NCBI RefSeq assembly: GCF_000422845.1
Contig: NZ_AUGV01000019.1
Span: 48,797 to 112,796 of the forward strand
Direction: 5' to 3'
DNA: 64,000 bases
DNA from: Oceanobacter kriegii DSM 6294
GTDB taxonomy: Bacteria; Pseudomonadota; Gammaproteobacteria; Pseudomonadales; Oceanobacteraceae
Position 1 is the first letter of the stretch. Each line of letters opens with the position of its first letter. Positions 8,586 to 24,813 of this stretch are shown piece by piece. The position numbers and the translations under genes were made by a program. The notes under the pieces were generated by a model. That model had not been told where the DNA came from, searched no databases, and was given only the letters and a program-made list of their open reading frames with translations.

Positions 8586-11380
8586 TATTCCTGACCTCCC
8601 CGCAAGCGCTCGGACGTCGTCATCTTGCCGAGGTTGGCCAGAATCAGCAGGGTTGCACCAATCACGGTCAAATACACTCCCAGATCAAACACCATGGCAC
8701 TGGCAAGTTCGAACTTGCCGATGCCTGGCAGGTAGAAATAGTCGTACCAGGTCTTGAGGAAGTTGTGGCCAAAGAACCAGCTACCCACCCCGGACAAAAT
8801 GGCAATACACAGGCCACTGGCAATCAGTCCCTGATAGTTGATCGGCATACGCTGCTTCATCCACTCAACACCGTGGGCAACGTACTGCTGGATCAAGGCA
8901 ATGGCGGTAATCAGACCAGCGATAAAACCACCGCCTGGCATGTTGTGACCACGCAGGAAGATATAAGCCGATACCAGCAGCGCCAGCGGCAGCAAGCTCT
9001 GTGATATCAGTGCCAGCAGCACCGGGTGGCTCTCTTTCGACCATGGAATGCCATCGCTGTTGGCGGTTGGCATCGCCAGCGTGATACGCGCCAGCAGTTT
9101 GTAGATGCCCAGCGCCGCAATGCCCAGTACGGTGATTTCACCGAGGGTATCGAAGCCACGGAAGTCGACCAGAATCACGTTCACCACGTTGGTACCACCG
9201 CCGCCGGATTTCGAGTTGGCAAGGAAGAACTCGGAAATCGAGTGCAACGGCCGCGTCAGCATGGCGTAGCAGATGGTTCCCACCACACTGCCAAACATGG
9301 CGGCAATGCCAAGGTCTCGAACAATCTTGCGCAAGGAGCTGTCCAGCGCCGGGCTGTGCTGGGGCAGGAAGAACAGCGCCAGCAGGAACAGCAGAATGGT
9401 GACCACCTCAACCGACAGCTGGGTCAGCGCCAGATCCGGTGCCGAGAAGTAGGCAAAGGCGATCGATACCACCAGACCCACCACCGACAGCGCCAACAGC
9501 GCCCGTAAACGACGATGACTCCACCAAACGGTCAAAATGGTCGACACAATCAACAGGCCGGTACAGAAGGTCACTACCCAGTTGGTCGGAATTTGCGGCC
9601 GCGAGCCTTCAACAGAATCCATGCTCAACAGCGGGTAAGACACCATCGCCAGCGCCAACAACAGCAACAGGAACATCGCTCGTTGCAGCGAGTCGGTATC
9701 CAGCCAATTCTGGATTGCTGTTGCCACCCGGACCGTTCTTTGAACCAGTCCTTCGAAAATCATTTTGGCGTCCATTTCGTTGAACTGGCCCTGGAAATGG
9801 AACAGGTGACGACGCTTGATATACAGCATTGAGCCAACGGTAATGGCCACTGCACTCATCGCCAGTGGCACGTTAAAGCCGTGCCATATGTGCAAATGGA
9901 ATTCCGGCAAACGGGTCTGCAGCACCGCTGAGGATGCCGCATTCAGCAAGTCGCCGACGACAAATTGCGGGAAGATACCCACCAGCAAACACAGCACCAC
10001 CAGGACCTCGACCGGCACCCGCATGTAACGTGGTGGCTCGTGCGGGGTTTTCGGCAGGCCAATCGGTTCACCGTTGAAGAACACGTCGTGCATAAAGCGC
10101 AGCGAGTACGCCACCGACAGTGCGCCACCGACGGTCGCCAACAGCGGAATCCACCAGGACAAGGCCCCAAGGGTGTACTGGTTAAGGGTTTCCGCAAACA
10201 TCATTTCTTTCGACAGGAAACCGTTCAGCAACGGCACACCGGCCATTGAGGCTGCGGCCACCATCGCCAACGTGGCAGTAATCGGCATGTACTTGAACAA
10301 GCCATTGAGCTTGCGCATATCACGGGTGCCCGACTCGTGATCAATGATCCCCGCTGCCATAAACAGCGACGCCTTGAAAATGGCGTGGTTGATCACGTGG
10401 AACACCGCAGCAATCGCCGCCAGCTGACTGCCCAGACCCAGCAGCAAGGTAATCAGACCCAGGTGACTGATGGTGGAGTACGCCAACAGGCCTTTCAGAT
10501 CGTGTTTGAACAGCGCGGTGTAAGCACCGACCAACAGCGTCGCCATACCCGTCAATGAAACAACAATGAACCAGGCATCGGTATCGGCCAGCAGCGGGAA
10601 GAAGCGCGCCATCAGGAAGATACCGGCTTTCACCATGGTCGCCGAATGCAAGTAAGCACTTACCGGCGTAGGTGCCGCCATGGCATGAGGCAGCCAGAAG
10701 TGGAACGGAAACTGTGCCGACTTGGTGAAGGCTCCCAACAGGAACAGCACCAGGATGGCCGGATAATAGCCGCTGGCATGCACCACATCGGACATCCCCA
10801 GCACTTCGTCGAGTTGGTAGGTACCAGTCACGTGACCAATCATCAACAAGGCGGCCAACAGCGCCAGACCGCCCGCACCGGTGATGGTCAACGCCATACG
10901 AGCGCCCTTGCGAGCATCGGTACGGTGAGACCAGAAGCTGATCAGCAGGAAGGAACTGATGCTCGTCAGTTCCCAGAAAAACCACAGCTGAATCAGGTTG
11001 TTGGACAGTACAATGCCCAACATGGCCACCATAAACAGCATCAGGTATGCATAGAATTTGGGCATCGAATCCTGCTCGGACAGGTAGTACCGGGCATAGA
11101 GAATGACCAACAAGCCAATACCAAGTATCAGCAAGGCAAAGAGGTACGCCAGTCCGTCAAGGTGAAGCTCGACATTGAGTCCAAGGACCGGTATCCATTC
11201 CATTGAAAAGGCATCAACCTGACCTGCAAACACGCCGTTGGTTTGCTGCATCAGGATGACAAGTGCCGCAAAAGGCGCGACTGCCGTGGCCCAGGCACAG
11301 GCAGAACGCCCGAGTCTGGCCGCAAGCAAGGGGGCCATAATACCCAAAATGGGTAACAGCAATATCCAGAAAACATTCAT
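8585..11380 (-). CDS. mrpA: Na+/H+ antiporter fused subunit MrpA/B (MnhA-MnhB)
   Basis: Largest Mrp subunit, 931 residues. The N-terminal part (about 1-600) is a NuoL-like proton channel with FFWELTSISSFLLISFWSHR and FHFWLPHAMAAPTPVSAYLH. It is followed by an MbhD/DUF4040-like region (LTQLSVEVVTILLFLLALFF, near 660) and then a C-terminal MrpB-like domain (about 790-925, GHNMPGGGFIAGL). Fusion of A and B is typical of group 2 mrp operons of proteobacteria. It is the first gene of the operon. The complex exports Na+ in exchange for protons, supporting salt and alkali tolerance and possibly the sodium gradient used by the PomAB motor. Confidence 0.95.
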   Translation of the reverse strand: MNVFWILLLPILGIMAPLLAARLGRSACAWATAVAPFAALVILMQQTNGVFAGQVDAFSMEWIPVLGLNVELHLDGLAYLFALLILGIGLLVILYARYYLSEQDSMPKFYAYLMLFMVAMLGIVLSNNLIQLWFFWELTSISSFLLISFWSHRTDARKGARMALTITGAGGLALLAALLMIGHVTGTYQLDEVLGMSDVVHASGYYPAILVLFLLGAFTKSAQFPFHFWLPHAMAAPTPVSAYLHSATMVKAGIFLMARFFPLLADTDAWFIVVSLTGMATLLVGAYTALFKHDLKGLLAYSTISHLGLITLLLGLGSQLAAIAAVFHVINHAIFKASLFMAAGIIDHESGTRDMRKLNGLFKYMPITATLAMVAAASMAGVPLLNGFLSKEMMFAETLNQYTLGALSWWIPLLATVGGALSVAYSLRFMHDVFFNGEPIGLPKTPHEPPRYMRVPVEVLVVLCLLVGIFPQFVVGDLLNAASSAVLQTRLPEFHLHIWHGFNVPLAMSAVAITVGSMLYIKRRHLFHFQGQFNEMDAKMIFEGLVQRTVRVATAIQNWLDTDSLQRAMFLLLLLALAMVSYPLLSMDSVEGSRPQIPTNWVVTFCTGLLIVSTILTVWWSHRRLRALLALSVVGLVVSIAFAYFSAPDLALTQLSVEVVTILLFLLALFFLPQHSPALDSSLRKIVRDLGIAAMFGSVVGTICYAMLTRPLHSISEFFLANSKSGGGGTNVVNVILVDFRGFDTLGEITVLGIAALGIYKLLARITLAMPTANSDGIPWSKESHPVLLALISQSLLPLALLVSAYIFLRGHNMPGGGFIAGLITAIALIQQYVAHGVEWMKQRMPINYQGLIASGLCIAILSGVGSWFFGHNFLKTWYDYFYLPGIGKFELASAMVFDLGVYLTVIGATLLILANLGKMTTSERLRGGQE

Positions 11381-11612
11381 ATTAAGGCAAAGCCCTGTCA
11401 GTTAAGTCCATCATACCGGGCTGGTCACACCCGGGGCCCAAAGGGGCATTTCCGACCATTACAGACATACTGGAGCTTAGCATGATTAGGATCATGAGTT
11501 GACTGCCTGTCTCCGACAGATAGCCAGCGTCAATACTACTTTGAGGCGGGGATAATAAAGCTAAAGAGAGGCTGAAAAGAGGCTTACCAGCAAGAAAGCA
11601 AAGTGGATGCCA
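11381..11612. other. Non-coding leader region of the mrp operon
   Basis: The 232 bases between mrpA and the repeat element contain no convincing gene. A palindrome CATGAT-TAGG-ATCATG at 11481-11496 is the only obvious structure and could be an operator for the mrp operon. No strong promoter hexamers were recognised. Confidence 0.35.
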
Positions 11613-11889
11613 GGGCCCCTCTGAAAAACCCGGTGCCCGCTCTGGATGACAGGGCGAAGCTGAGTCACCAAGCTGATTTGCAGGCCTGGCGGGTCAAGTC
11701 AAAAATCAGCGACACAGAGTCAGCGATGCCCTGCCATCCCCGCAGGGCGCGGCCTGCAGCCCGCCAGAACGGTGTTGGCGAACCTGCGCGGCCCGATTTG
11801 GAAAGGGCCAGCCATTCCGCTGCATTCGCCGCCTTGTTCTGACGACCTGCAGGACTCGCAGAGCTGTGCAGAGTTTTTCAGAGGGCCCC
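11613..11889. mobile_element. MITE-like inverted-repeat element (about 277 bp)
   Basis: The ends are 17-bp terminal inverted repeats matching at 16 of 17 positions: GGGCCCCTCTGAAAAAC at 11613-11629, and the reverse complement of 11873-11889, which reads GGGGCCCTCTGAAAAAC. The interior is GC-rich and has a short open frame (11603-11842) with no recognisable transposase similarity. Size, perfect-like ends and lack of a transposase fit a non-autonomous miniature transposable element or an IS remnant. A clear target-site duplication was not identified by eye. A related short palindrome occurs at 48686-48743. Confidence 0.6.
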
Positions 11890-11928
11890 TAGCTTGCTGG
11901 TGAAAATGCCCAAGCGTAGCTGGGCCAG

Positions 11929-11951
11929 CCTGACGCGTCAGCGGTCAGGCT
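11929..11951 (-). terminator. Hairpin at the hemE stop
   Basis: GCCTGAC and GTCAGGC form a 7-bp stem with a 9-base loop overlapping the hemE stop codon. There is no T run, so its role as a terminator is uncertain. Confidence 0.3.
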
Positions 11952-13015
11952 TACAGATGATATTCAGGGCTGAGTTCAACCACCGCTTCAACAAAGGCTT
12001 TGGCGTGTTCCGGGTCTACGAACTGGTGAATACCATGGCCCAGGTTGAATACCTGACCGGAGCCCTTACCGTAGCTGTCCAGAATGCGTTTTACCTCCGC
12101 GCGAATGGTCGCCGGTGAAGCGTACAATACCGATGGGTCCATATTGCCCTGCAGCGCCACCCGGTCACCCACGCGAGCACGGGCGTTACCAATATCAGTG
12201 GTCCAATCAAGGCCCAGCGCGTCGGCACCGGTATCGGCCATGGCTTCCAGCCACTGACCACCACCCTTGGTGAACAGGATCACCGGGATCTTCTGGCCGC
12301 CGTGCTCACGGATCAGACCGTCAACAATCTGCTTCATGTACTTCAGCGAGAATTCGCGGTAACACACATCACTCAAGCTACCGCCCCAGGTATCGAACAC
12401 CTGTACCGCCTGAGCACCGGCTTTGATCTGGGCGTTGAGGTAATCAATCACGGATTTGGCCAGCACATCCAGCAGCTGGTGCATAACCTCCGGCGTGTCG
12501 TACATCATCGCCTTGATGTGGCGGAAGTCTTTGGAAGAGCCGCCTTCAACCATGTAGGTCGCCAGTGTCCACGGACTACCGGAGAAGCCTATCAGAGGCA
12601 CACGGCCGTTCAGTTCGGAACGGATGGTCGACACTGCTTTCAGCACGTAATCCAGATCGGACTCGGTGTTCACCACGGACAGCGCCTGTACATCGGCTTC
12701 GGTGCGAATGATCTTGTTGAAACGCGGGCCCTCGCCGGTTTCAAAGTACAGACCCAGCCCCATGGCATCCGGAATGGTGAGGATATCGGAGAACAGAATG
12801 GCAGCATCCAGCGGGAAGCGTTCCAGCGGCTGAATGGTCACTTCACAGGCCAACTCAGGATTCTTGCACAGCGACATAAAGTCACCAGCATGGGCACGGG
12901 TAGCCTTGTATTCAGGCAGATAGCGGCCCGCCTGACGCATCATCCAGATAGGGGTACGGTCTACCGGCTGACGCAGCAGAGCCTTGAGGAAACGATCGTT
13001 TTTGAGTTGGGACAT
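11951..13015 (-). CDS. hemE: Uroporphyrinogen decarboxylase HemE
   Basis: Removes four carboxyl groups from uroporphyrinogen III to give coproporphyrinogen III in heme synthesis, in the cytoplasm. Signature motifs are present: [15 protein letters not shown] near the N-terminus and the second signature [17 protein letters not shown]. The C-terminal [19 protein letters not shown] is also typical. ATG 13015 gives 354 residues, the usual length. The frame also begins at an in-frame GTG at 13030. There is no heme operon around it. Confidence 0.96.
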   Translation of the reverse strand: MSQLKNDRFLKALLRQPVDRTPIWMMRQAGRYLPEYKATRAHAGDFMSLCKNPELACEVTIQPLERFPLDAAILFSDILTIPDAMGLGLYFETGEGPRFNKIIRTEADVQALSVVNTESDLDYVLKAVSTIRSELNGRVPLIGFSGSPWTLATYMVEGGSSKDFRHIKAMMYDTPEVMHQLLDVLAKSVIDYLNAQIKAGAQAVQVFDTWGGSLSDVCYREFSLKYMKQIVDGLIREHGGQKIPVILFTKGGGQWLEAMADTGADALGLDWTTDIGNARARVGDRVALQGNMDPSVLYASPATIRAEVKRILDSYGKGSGQVFNLGHGIHQFVDPEHAKAFVEAVVELSPEYHL

Positions 13016-13107
13016 GCCATCATCCGTCACGAAAAATTCAGTGCCGGATGATAGCAGAGATTGCTACCCCTGAATTGATTCCAGTGGTAGCAAGTCGAAA
13101 GAACTAA

Positions 13108-15774
13108 TCAAGGTGCGGTCAGACGCATCGACACGCCTTCAAAGTCAGAGTGGGAGACCGTCAGTTCGATATCAACCGGGTCATCGTCGTCGTCGTATTC
13201 AACGTAGTAGAGCTTACCGAAGGTCGGCAAACCGCTGTAGCTTGAATTAATTGAGCGCAGGAAGCCCAGTGTATTGGTACTCACGTCACCACTGTTGTCG
13301 AAGATGTCATAACCATCACCGGTCACCGCCAGGTTCACACCTTCAGCCGGGTAATTGCCATTGCCGTCTTGCAGCAGAATGTAGAAAGAACCACTGCCTG
13401 TAGCGCTCAAGGTAAGGCTGTTGTTCTCAACAAAGGTGACGCCATCGGCTGACTCATACAAACGCATCACCACATTGGAGTCACTCTGAATGATACGGAT
13501 AGAGTCACGTACGTGGGTCAGGCTGGCACAGTGACCTGCGGACAGGGCACTGTCAGAGCAGGTAATCCCCTGATACACGGAAGAAGCCGCGGAATCGTGG
13601 TAGCCGTCGGCATCGAAGTCCATGAAGCTTTCAACCGGGGCACCGTCATACACATTCAGGTCACCGTCCCAGTTATCATCACGGAAGGCTTCTGCAAGAC
13701 CTACAAATGGTTCTGGGCTGCCGCTGTCCAGAACATCGAACAAGCCATTGCCGTTGGTGTCTGTGTAACCACCCTCACCTGTGGTGTATGCAGTAATGGT
13801 CGTCATACCCAGAATGGTGTTAGCCCTCTCGTCCTCGGCGGTGCCCGGATCATCCACCGGATAGGTTTCATTCACACGGTGCAGGTCCGCATCGAAGTTG
13901 CCAGGGCGGGTGCCGCTGCTGTACCAGGTGACGGAGCAAGAGCCTCCGCTCATCACACAGGTGCTGGTGATGGTGCCGCTTTCGGCAGTGAAGTTAACTT
14001 CGGTACCATCCGCGACCGGGTTCTGGTATTGGTCAGAAGCAAATACGGTGAGTTCAACCTCAGAGCCAGAGTAATCATAGCCTCGTGGGTTGAAGATATC
14101 GGCAACCAGCTCAAAGCTGTCCTGGTCCGGATAACCTGTCGTAATCGTGATTGGCTGTGAATTGGTGGAAATGGTCACGCCTGCGCCGGATACGGTGGAT
14201 GCCCGCACCGAGGTCACTGCATGACTGGAGCCAGAGTTGATCAAGACCGAGACTTCACCATTGGTATCCGACACATCCGTCGCTGTTTCAGTGCCACTGC
14301 CAAGGGTAATACCACCCGTGGTATTGGTCAGTTCAAAAGAAACTTCCTGGCCTTCAACAGCCTGACCTTGCTGGTCATAAACGGTGAAGTACACCGTCGT
14401 ATACTCAGGGATATTCGGGTTACCGGTGTCCTTGATGGCCAGCGAAGTATCATCAACACTGTCGAAGCTGATACCACCAACCTCTGCCGGTTGAATAAAG
14501 ATAATGCCGGTAATTGCCGTCGTGGTCAGACGCGTAGCCAGTGCACCGTCTTCGACGGTATACAGGTGGGCCTGAAATTCATCGGACAAACAGCCGGCAG
14601 CAGTATAAGTGAAGCGAACTTCGCCGGACGTGGTGGTCTTCTCTGCTTCATCCAGTGTTGCATCACCATCCGCCACACAGCCGGACGTCAGGCTAACACC
14701 GTAAGTCGTACCAGAAATCTGGCCATTGCTGTTGTTGGCATCAACGATATTGGCCTTGATCAGCATGGTGCCACCGGCAGCCAGTTTGTCTTCGTCATCC
14801 ACGGAGTCTGACGTCGGGCTGTCACCGTATTCGCTCTCACGCATGCCGTTGACCAGCAGCTCGGCGTAGAAGGTGTCATCAACCAGTACGCCCAGCTCAG
14901 GATCTTCTCCGAGGGTTACTTCAATGGTTGCATTCAATGTGGCGTAACAACCGCTGGTGTCAGCGAGGCTACAGTTTGATGTGTCTGAGCCCGATACGAG
15001 CAGGCTGATGTTGTTGTCACCCGCACAGTCGGCATAGTCCGCAAGGTACTGGTTTTCAAAGGTACCCGTTGAATTGGTCGCGCGGATGATCGAAAACGTA
15101 CCGTCTTCACAGTCACTGAACCAACGGCCAATGTAAGTTGAATCGGTAATCAGGGCATTGGAATCCAGCGGGTTAACCAGATTCACCGACAGGCTGGTAC
15201 CGGCCTCATCGGTCAGCTCCAGGTCACCTTCGATCTCGCCTTCCACAAACGATGCACCGGATGACGAGCCAAGGGATGGGTAATCCGTTTGAATAGTCGT
15301 GGTCGCCGTTGCGATCAGGGAACCGAGGGAGCTATCCGTGGTGTCCACGCTATACATGCTAACGGTAATGGTATCGTCATCAGGGCAACCGCGGTTACGG
15401 TAGGTAGTGCTGATCGAGTTGGTTGAACTGAAGGTACTGGCAATAGAGAATTCGGCAGATTCACACTCTGCACTGAATACATAGCCATAAGTGTCTGTCA
15501 GGCTTTCGTTTTCGCTGTTGGTATCAACGCCATCCACAGTCACGGTGACGCTGCCACCCACAAGGGCGTAATCGGCAGACAGGGTAATCACGCCGGATTC
15601 AAAATCGGCACCCGTGCCACTGCCCAGCGCAGGGCTGACGTCGGCACCGGAAGATCCGGAGGAACCACCTGAGGACGAACCACCCGTATTGGCATCCGAC
15701 ACTGAGCCGCCACCGCCACACGCCGATAGACCGCCAGCCAACATCAACATGACCAATAAACTGCGAAATGACAT
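13108..15774 (-). CDS. Large Ig-like repeat surface lipoprotein
   Basis: Predicted exported lipoprotein of 888 residues. ATG 15774 gives a clean signal peptide ending in lipobox LSAC (Cys19), followed by a Gly/Ser-rich tether (about 20-45). The body consists of beta-rich Ig-like segments. The one at about 432-540 (YFTVYDQQGQAVEGQEVSF) and the next at about 547-640 (VELTVFASDQYQNPVADG) look like bacterial Big_1/invasin-type domains. Paired cysteines recur in the earlier repeats. At about 670-715 there are Asp-rich loops (DTNGNGLFD, DFDADGYHD) resembling EF-hand/dockerin calcium loops. The C-terminal segment carries YDDDDD. It probably sits at the outer membrane; its ligand is unknown. It stands alone between hemE and gltD. 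Confidence 0.75.
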   Translation of the reverse strand: MSFRSLLVMLMLAGGLSACGGGGSVSDANTGGSSSGGSSGSSGADVSPALGSGTGADFESGVITLSADYALVGGSVTVTVDGVDTNSENESLTDTYGYVFSAECESAEFSIASTFSSTNSISTTYRNRGCPDDDTITVSMYSVDTTDSSLGSLIATATTTIQTDYPSLGSSSGASFVEGEIEGDLELTDEAGTSLSVNLVNPLDSNALITDSTYIGRWFSDCEDGTFSIIRATNSTGTFENQYLADYADCAGDNNISLLVSGSDTSNCSLADTSGCYATLNATIEVTLGEDPELGVLVDDTFYAELLVNGMRESEYGDSPTSDSVDDEDKLAAGGTMLIKANIVDANNSNGQISGTTYGVSLTSGCVADGDATLDEAEKTTTSGEVRFTYTAAGCLSDEFQAHLYTVEDGALATRLTTTAITGIIFIQPAEVGGISFDSVDDTSLAIKDTGNPNIPEYTTVYFTVYDQQGQAVEGQEVSFELTNTTGGITLGSGTETATDVSDTNGEVSVLINSGSSHAVTSVRASTVSGAGVTISTNSQPITITTGYPDQDSFELVADIFNPRGYDYSGSEVELTVFASDQYQNPVADGTEVNFTAESGTITSTCVMSGGSCSVTWYSSGTRPGNFDADLHRVNETYPVDDPGTAEDERANTILGMTTITAYTTGEGGYTDTNGNGLFDVLDSGSPEPFVGLAEAFRDDNWDGDLNVYDGAPVESFMDFDADGYHDSAASSVYQGITCSDSALSAGHCASLTHVRDSIRIIQSDSNVVMRLYESADGVTFVENNSLTLSATGSGSFYILLQDGNGNYPAEGVNLAVTGDGYDIFDNSGDVSTNTLGFLRSINSSYSGLPTFGKLYYVEYDDDDDPVDIELTVSHSDFEGVSMRLTAP

Positions 15775-15854
15775 ACGGGCAAACTCCCTTGAGGCAATTC
15801 CTGACAAATACAGACGCTGGAGGATAACACTTACGGCTTACTGACGACCACCTA

Positions 15855-15882
15855 CAAAAAACGCGGCCGAAGCCGCGTTTTC
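15855..15882 (-). terminator. Intrinsic terminator of gltBD
   Basis: Read on the minus strand it is ACGCGGC-TTCG-GCCGCGT followed by a run of T (15855-15860). It lies 29 bases after the gltD stop: a strong tetraloop stem with a T tract. Confidence 0.85.
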
Positions 15883-15910
15883 TACCGTTCATCACATTTT
15901 ATGAGATGTG

Positions 15911-21816
<5,906 letters not shown>

Positions 21817-21997
21817 AGAACAGCTCTCACCAAAAATTTCTATTAGTTTTATGCTCTGCTGACGGGTCAGCAGGCTGCTCAAAATGCGAGCAATTTAGAG
21901 ACAAAAGGACACACATTCTACACATGTGGGCCGATTCTCACAATTGGAGGGCGTTTACGGCGTGATCAATCCGACTATTTCAGCCGGATAACAAGGC

Positions 21998-22020
21998 GAA
22001 AAGCCCAGCAAACACTGGGC
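21998..22020 (-). terminator. Intrinsic terminator after damX
   Basis: On the minus strand GCCCAG-TGTTTG-CTGGGC is followed by TTTTC. It is just beyond the damX stop and closes the pilM-to-damX gene block. Confidence 0.7.
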
Positions 22021-22031
22021 CAAGAGGCAGG

Positions 22032-23696
22032 TTAATTAAATTCGATTTGAGGGCGAACTGCGCCAAGTTTTCGCACCCATGGGGTGCCATTTTTCATTTT
22101 TGCGGGCAATGCGGAGGCCCAATTAGTTGCTTGTTCTCGCGTTTTGAATTCGCCACCCAGCACCACAAACCATGGTTTGCCGTTACGCTCGGTGCGATAC
22201 CACAACAAATGGTCAGCAGCAGACTGCTGCCAGCGTTCAACATACGCCACTGCACCGGCCTGATCCGAGGTGCCAATCAACTGCACACCCCAGCCGTCAC
22301 CGGACATCAACCAGGCCGGATAGGCGCTGCCACTGGCGGTTGCTTCCTCGGGCACATTGACCACTGTTTCAGAAGATTCTGGCGATTTTTCACTAACGAC
22401 TGCCGCATCAGTAGTCGCTTGTTCAGAGGCTTTCTGCTGCGCAACCGCAGCAACAGGTGGCTGTTCAGACTCACTGGCGCCGGTTTCAGCAATGACAGCC
22501 GGCGTATCGGCGGAAGGCGATGTCGGTTCAGATGACGTGTTCAATGAACCGTTATTACCTTTATTAATAGTAGATACAGAAGACGACGCCGAATCATCCG
22601 AACCAGCAGTGGCTTCAATACCACGATTACTGCCAGCAACAACCGAAGACGTTCCGCTGCTGCGAACCACATCCGGGATCTCCAGCTGAGTGACCTCCAC
22701 CGCCTGCTGTTCCTCCGACGAGTACAGCCAGCCCAGCGCCAACAACGTCAGCAGCGCAACGGACGGAAGAATAAGATACAGCGGTTTAATAGACGCTTTA
22801 CCTTGCGGCATAGAGAATCCGGCCATCATGGCCTTTAACCGCCCCTGCAGGTTCTTGCTCCTGGTGTCTTCATGACTGGCGGCTTTATGACTGGCAGCTT
22901 TATGACTGACGGCAGAATCCAGCGCCCGCTCGGTCACTTTGGCGGACGCCGCTTTCAAGGAAGCCAGAAGTTCCTCATCGGCACCGGACAGCGGCTCGGT
23001 GGAAGCCTTGGCAGAATGAGCCGGAGCGGCATGCAGGTGCTGACTGTCGCGAGCATCGGCCGACAGCTCAACCAGATCGGCGTCGAAGTCATCCGGCAGT
23101 TCCAGTTCGTCCAACTGGCCAGGGAAGTCGAACTCCAGATCGTCGAAGGCGGCGGAGGCATCGTCGGCGGTCATGGTATCCAGCTGAATGCGGTACACCG
23201 GTGCCGCTGTTGGGCCTTCACGCAGCTGGCTATCGAAGCCTTTAAGACCAAACAGACAAAATGAAATCGCATGACTGGCCATCAGGGCCAAATGACCAAT
23301 CGCCGCCAGCATGTCGTCGGACAGCTGTTCTGCCTGATCAATAATAACAATGGCGGGATCTGATTCTTCCGCCCGGCGGCGGGCAAATTCCAGCAATACT
23401 TCGCGGGCAGACACTTCATCCGCCGGTAATGACTGAATACCCAACTGCTGGGCGACCAGACCGGTCAACAAGGCCGAACTGCCAAGCTGGTTGGCAGCCA
23501 GAGGAATCACAACGGAAGTCGTTTGATGCTGAGCCACAACAGCGGTGCGTAATTGCTGCAGCTGCGCAGCATCCTGACTGGACACTGCGACCAATAAAGG
23601 CGAGTAGTTTCCGAGATGGCAAATCAGCTCAAGATAGCGAGCCGGGGAATGATAGGCGTCCATGCCAGCAGCTGTGGCGTCCAATGTGGATGTCAT
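22032..23696 (-). CDS. damX: DamX-like SPOR-domain cell division protein
   Basis: Inner-membrane protein expected to localise to the division septum by binding denuded glycan. The chosen ATG 23696 gives 554 residues. The N-terminal half resembles an AAA-type ATPase with a Walker B-like AIVIIDQAEQLSDDML, but no convincing Walker A lysine is visible. A single membrane helix lies at about 310-330 (LYLILPSVALLTLLALGWLY). A long Ser/Ala/Glu-rich periplasmic linker follows, and the C-terminus is a SPOR domain (about 470-554, WGVQLIGTSD, WFVVLGGEFKTREQA). The position after aroK-aroB is the standard site of damX. A short peptide repeat SHKAA occurs three times at about 260-275. Confidence 0.88.
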   Translation of the reverse strand: MTSTLDATAAGMDAYHSPARYLELICHLGNYSPLLVAVSSQDAAQLQQLRTAVVAQHQTTSVVIPLAANQLGSSALLTGLVAQQLGIQSLPADEVSAREVLLEFARRRAEESDPAIVIIDQAEQLSDDMLAAIGHLALMASHAISFCLFGLKGFDSQLREGPTAAPVYRIQLDTMTADDASAAFDDLEFDFPGQLDELELPDDFDADLVELSADARDSQHLHAAPAHSAKASTEPLSGADEELLASLKAASAKVTERALDSAVSHKAASHKAASHEDTRSKNLQGRLKAMMAGFSMPQGKASIKPLYLILPSVALLTLLALGWLYSSEEQQAVEVTQLEIPDVVRSSGTSSVVAGSNRGIEATAGSDDSASSSVSTINKGNNGSLNTSSEPTSPSADTPAVIAETGASESEQPPVAAVAQQKASEQATTDAAVVSEKSPESSETVVNVPEEATASGSAYPAWLMSGDGWGVQLIGTSDQAGAVAYVERWQQSAADHLLWYRTERNGKPWFVVLGGEFKTREQATNWASALPAKMKNGTPWVRKLGAVRPQIEFN

Positions 23697-23718
23697 ACAT
23701 CCTCCTGCATTGCCTTGG

Positions 23719-24813
23719 TCAGTAGCCTTCCAGCGCACCCTGTTGCAGAGTCTGACGCAAAAGCTGCTGATCCACGTCTGAAGTTACAAAAGCGTTGCCA
23801 ATAGACTGCAACAATACCAAACGTATCCGGCCATCCAGCACTTTTTTGTCAATTTGCATGCGCGACAGAAAATCTTCGATGGACATATCGGACGGAGCTG
23901 CCACCGGCAAGCCGGCTTTCACCAGCATGGCTTTCAGGTCGGCGACTTCAGCATTGGTCAGCGCACCGCTGCGACAGCCGTAATCCGCCGCCATCAACAT
24001 ACCCGTTCCCACGGCTTCACCATGGAGCCAGTTACCATACCCCTGATGGGCTTCGATGGCATGACCAAAGGTGTGACCCAGGTTCAGAATGGCGCGAATT
24101 CCACCTTCACGTTCGTCCTGCGCCACCACGTCGGCCTTGCATTCACAGGAAACACGAATGGCTTCTGCCAGCAGTTCTGAGTCGCCTGCCATCAGGCCAT
24201 CGATATTGGCATCAATCCAGTCATAGAACGACTTGTCGGCGATCAGACCGTACTTGATCACTTCCGCCATGCCCGCAGACAGCTCACGCGGCGGCAGTGT
24301 TTTCAGGGTATCGGTGTTAATCAGCACCGCTTGGGGCTGATAAAACGCACCGATCATGTTCTTGCCCAACGGGTGGTTCACGCCGGTTTTGCCACCAACG
24401 GAAGAATCCACCTGCGACAGCAATGTAGTCGGCACTTGCACAAAATTCACACCGCGCTGGTAACTGGCGGCAGCAAAGCCACACATATCACCAATCACAC
24501 CGCCACCCAACGCAATCAGAGTCGTCGTACGGTTATGACCTTTTTCCAGCAAGGCGTCGAAGATCAGATTAACCGTCTCCAGCGTCTTGTACTTTTCGCC
24601 GTCCGGCAACACAACCGCATCCACCTGCACATCAGCAGTTGCCAGCATCGATTCAATGGCGGCCAGATACAGTGGCGCAATAGTCTCGTTGGTCACCACC
24701 ATGACCTGCTTGCCATGCACGTGGCGAGTCAGCAGTTCAGGCTGCTCAAACAGGGATTCACCAATATAAATCGGGTAGCTGCGATCACCCAGATCAACGT
24801 TCACGGTTTTCAT
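23719..24813 (-). CDS. aroB: 3-dehydroquinate synthase AroB
   Basis: Second enzyme of the shikimate pathway, converting DAHP to 3-dehydroquinate with NAD+ and a divalent metal. The NAD-binding segment [19 protein letters not shown] (near 102-120) and the metal-ligand segment [12 protein letters not shown] are clear. It has 364 residues. It overlaps aroK through ATGA (start 24813, aroK stop 24810), so the two are translationally coupled. Confidence 0.96.
   Translation of the reverse strand: MKTVNVDLGDRSYPIYIGESLFEQPELLTRHVHGKQVMVVTNETIAPLYLAAIESMLATADVQVDAVVLPDGEKYKTLETVNLIFDALLEKGHNRTTTLIALGGGVIGDMCGFAAASYQRGVNFVQVPTTLLSQVDSSVGGKTGVNHPLGKNMIGAFYQPQAVLINTDTLKTLPPRELSAGMAEVIKYGLIADKSFYDWIDANIDGLMAGDSELLAEAIRVSCECKADVVAQDEREGGIRAILNLGHTFGHAIEAHQGYGNWLHGEAVGTGMLMAADYGCRSGALTNAEVADLKAMLVKAGLPVAAPSDMSIEDFLSRMQIDKKVLDGRIRLVLLQSIGNAFVTSDVDQQLLRQTLQQGALEGY

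Noticed and set aside
11603..11842. 79-residue frame inside the inverted-repeat element
   Set aside because: No similarity to a transposase was recognised, it starts outside the element, and no ribosome-binding site is seen.
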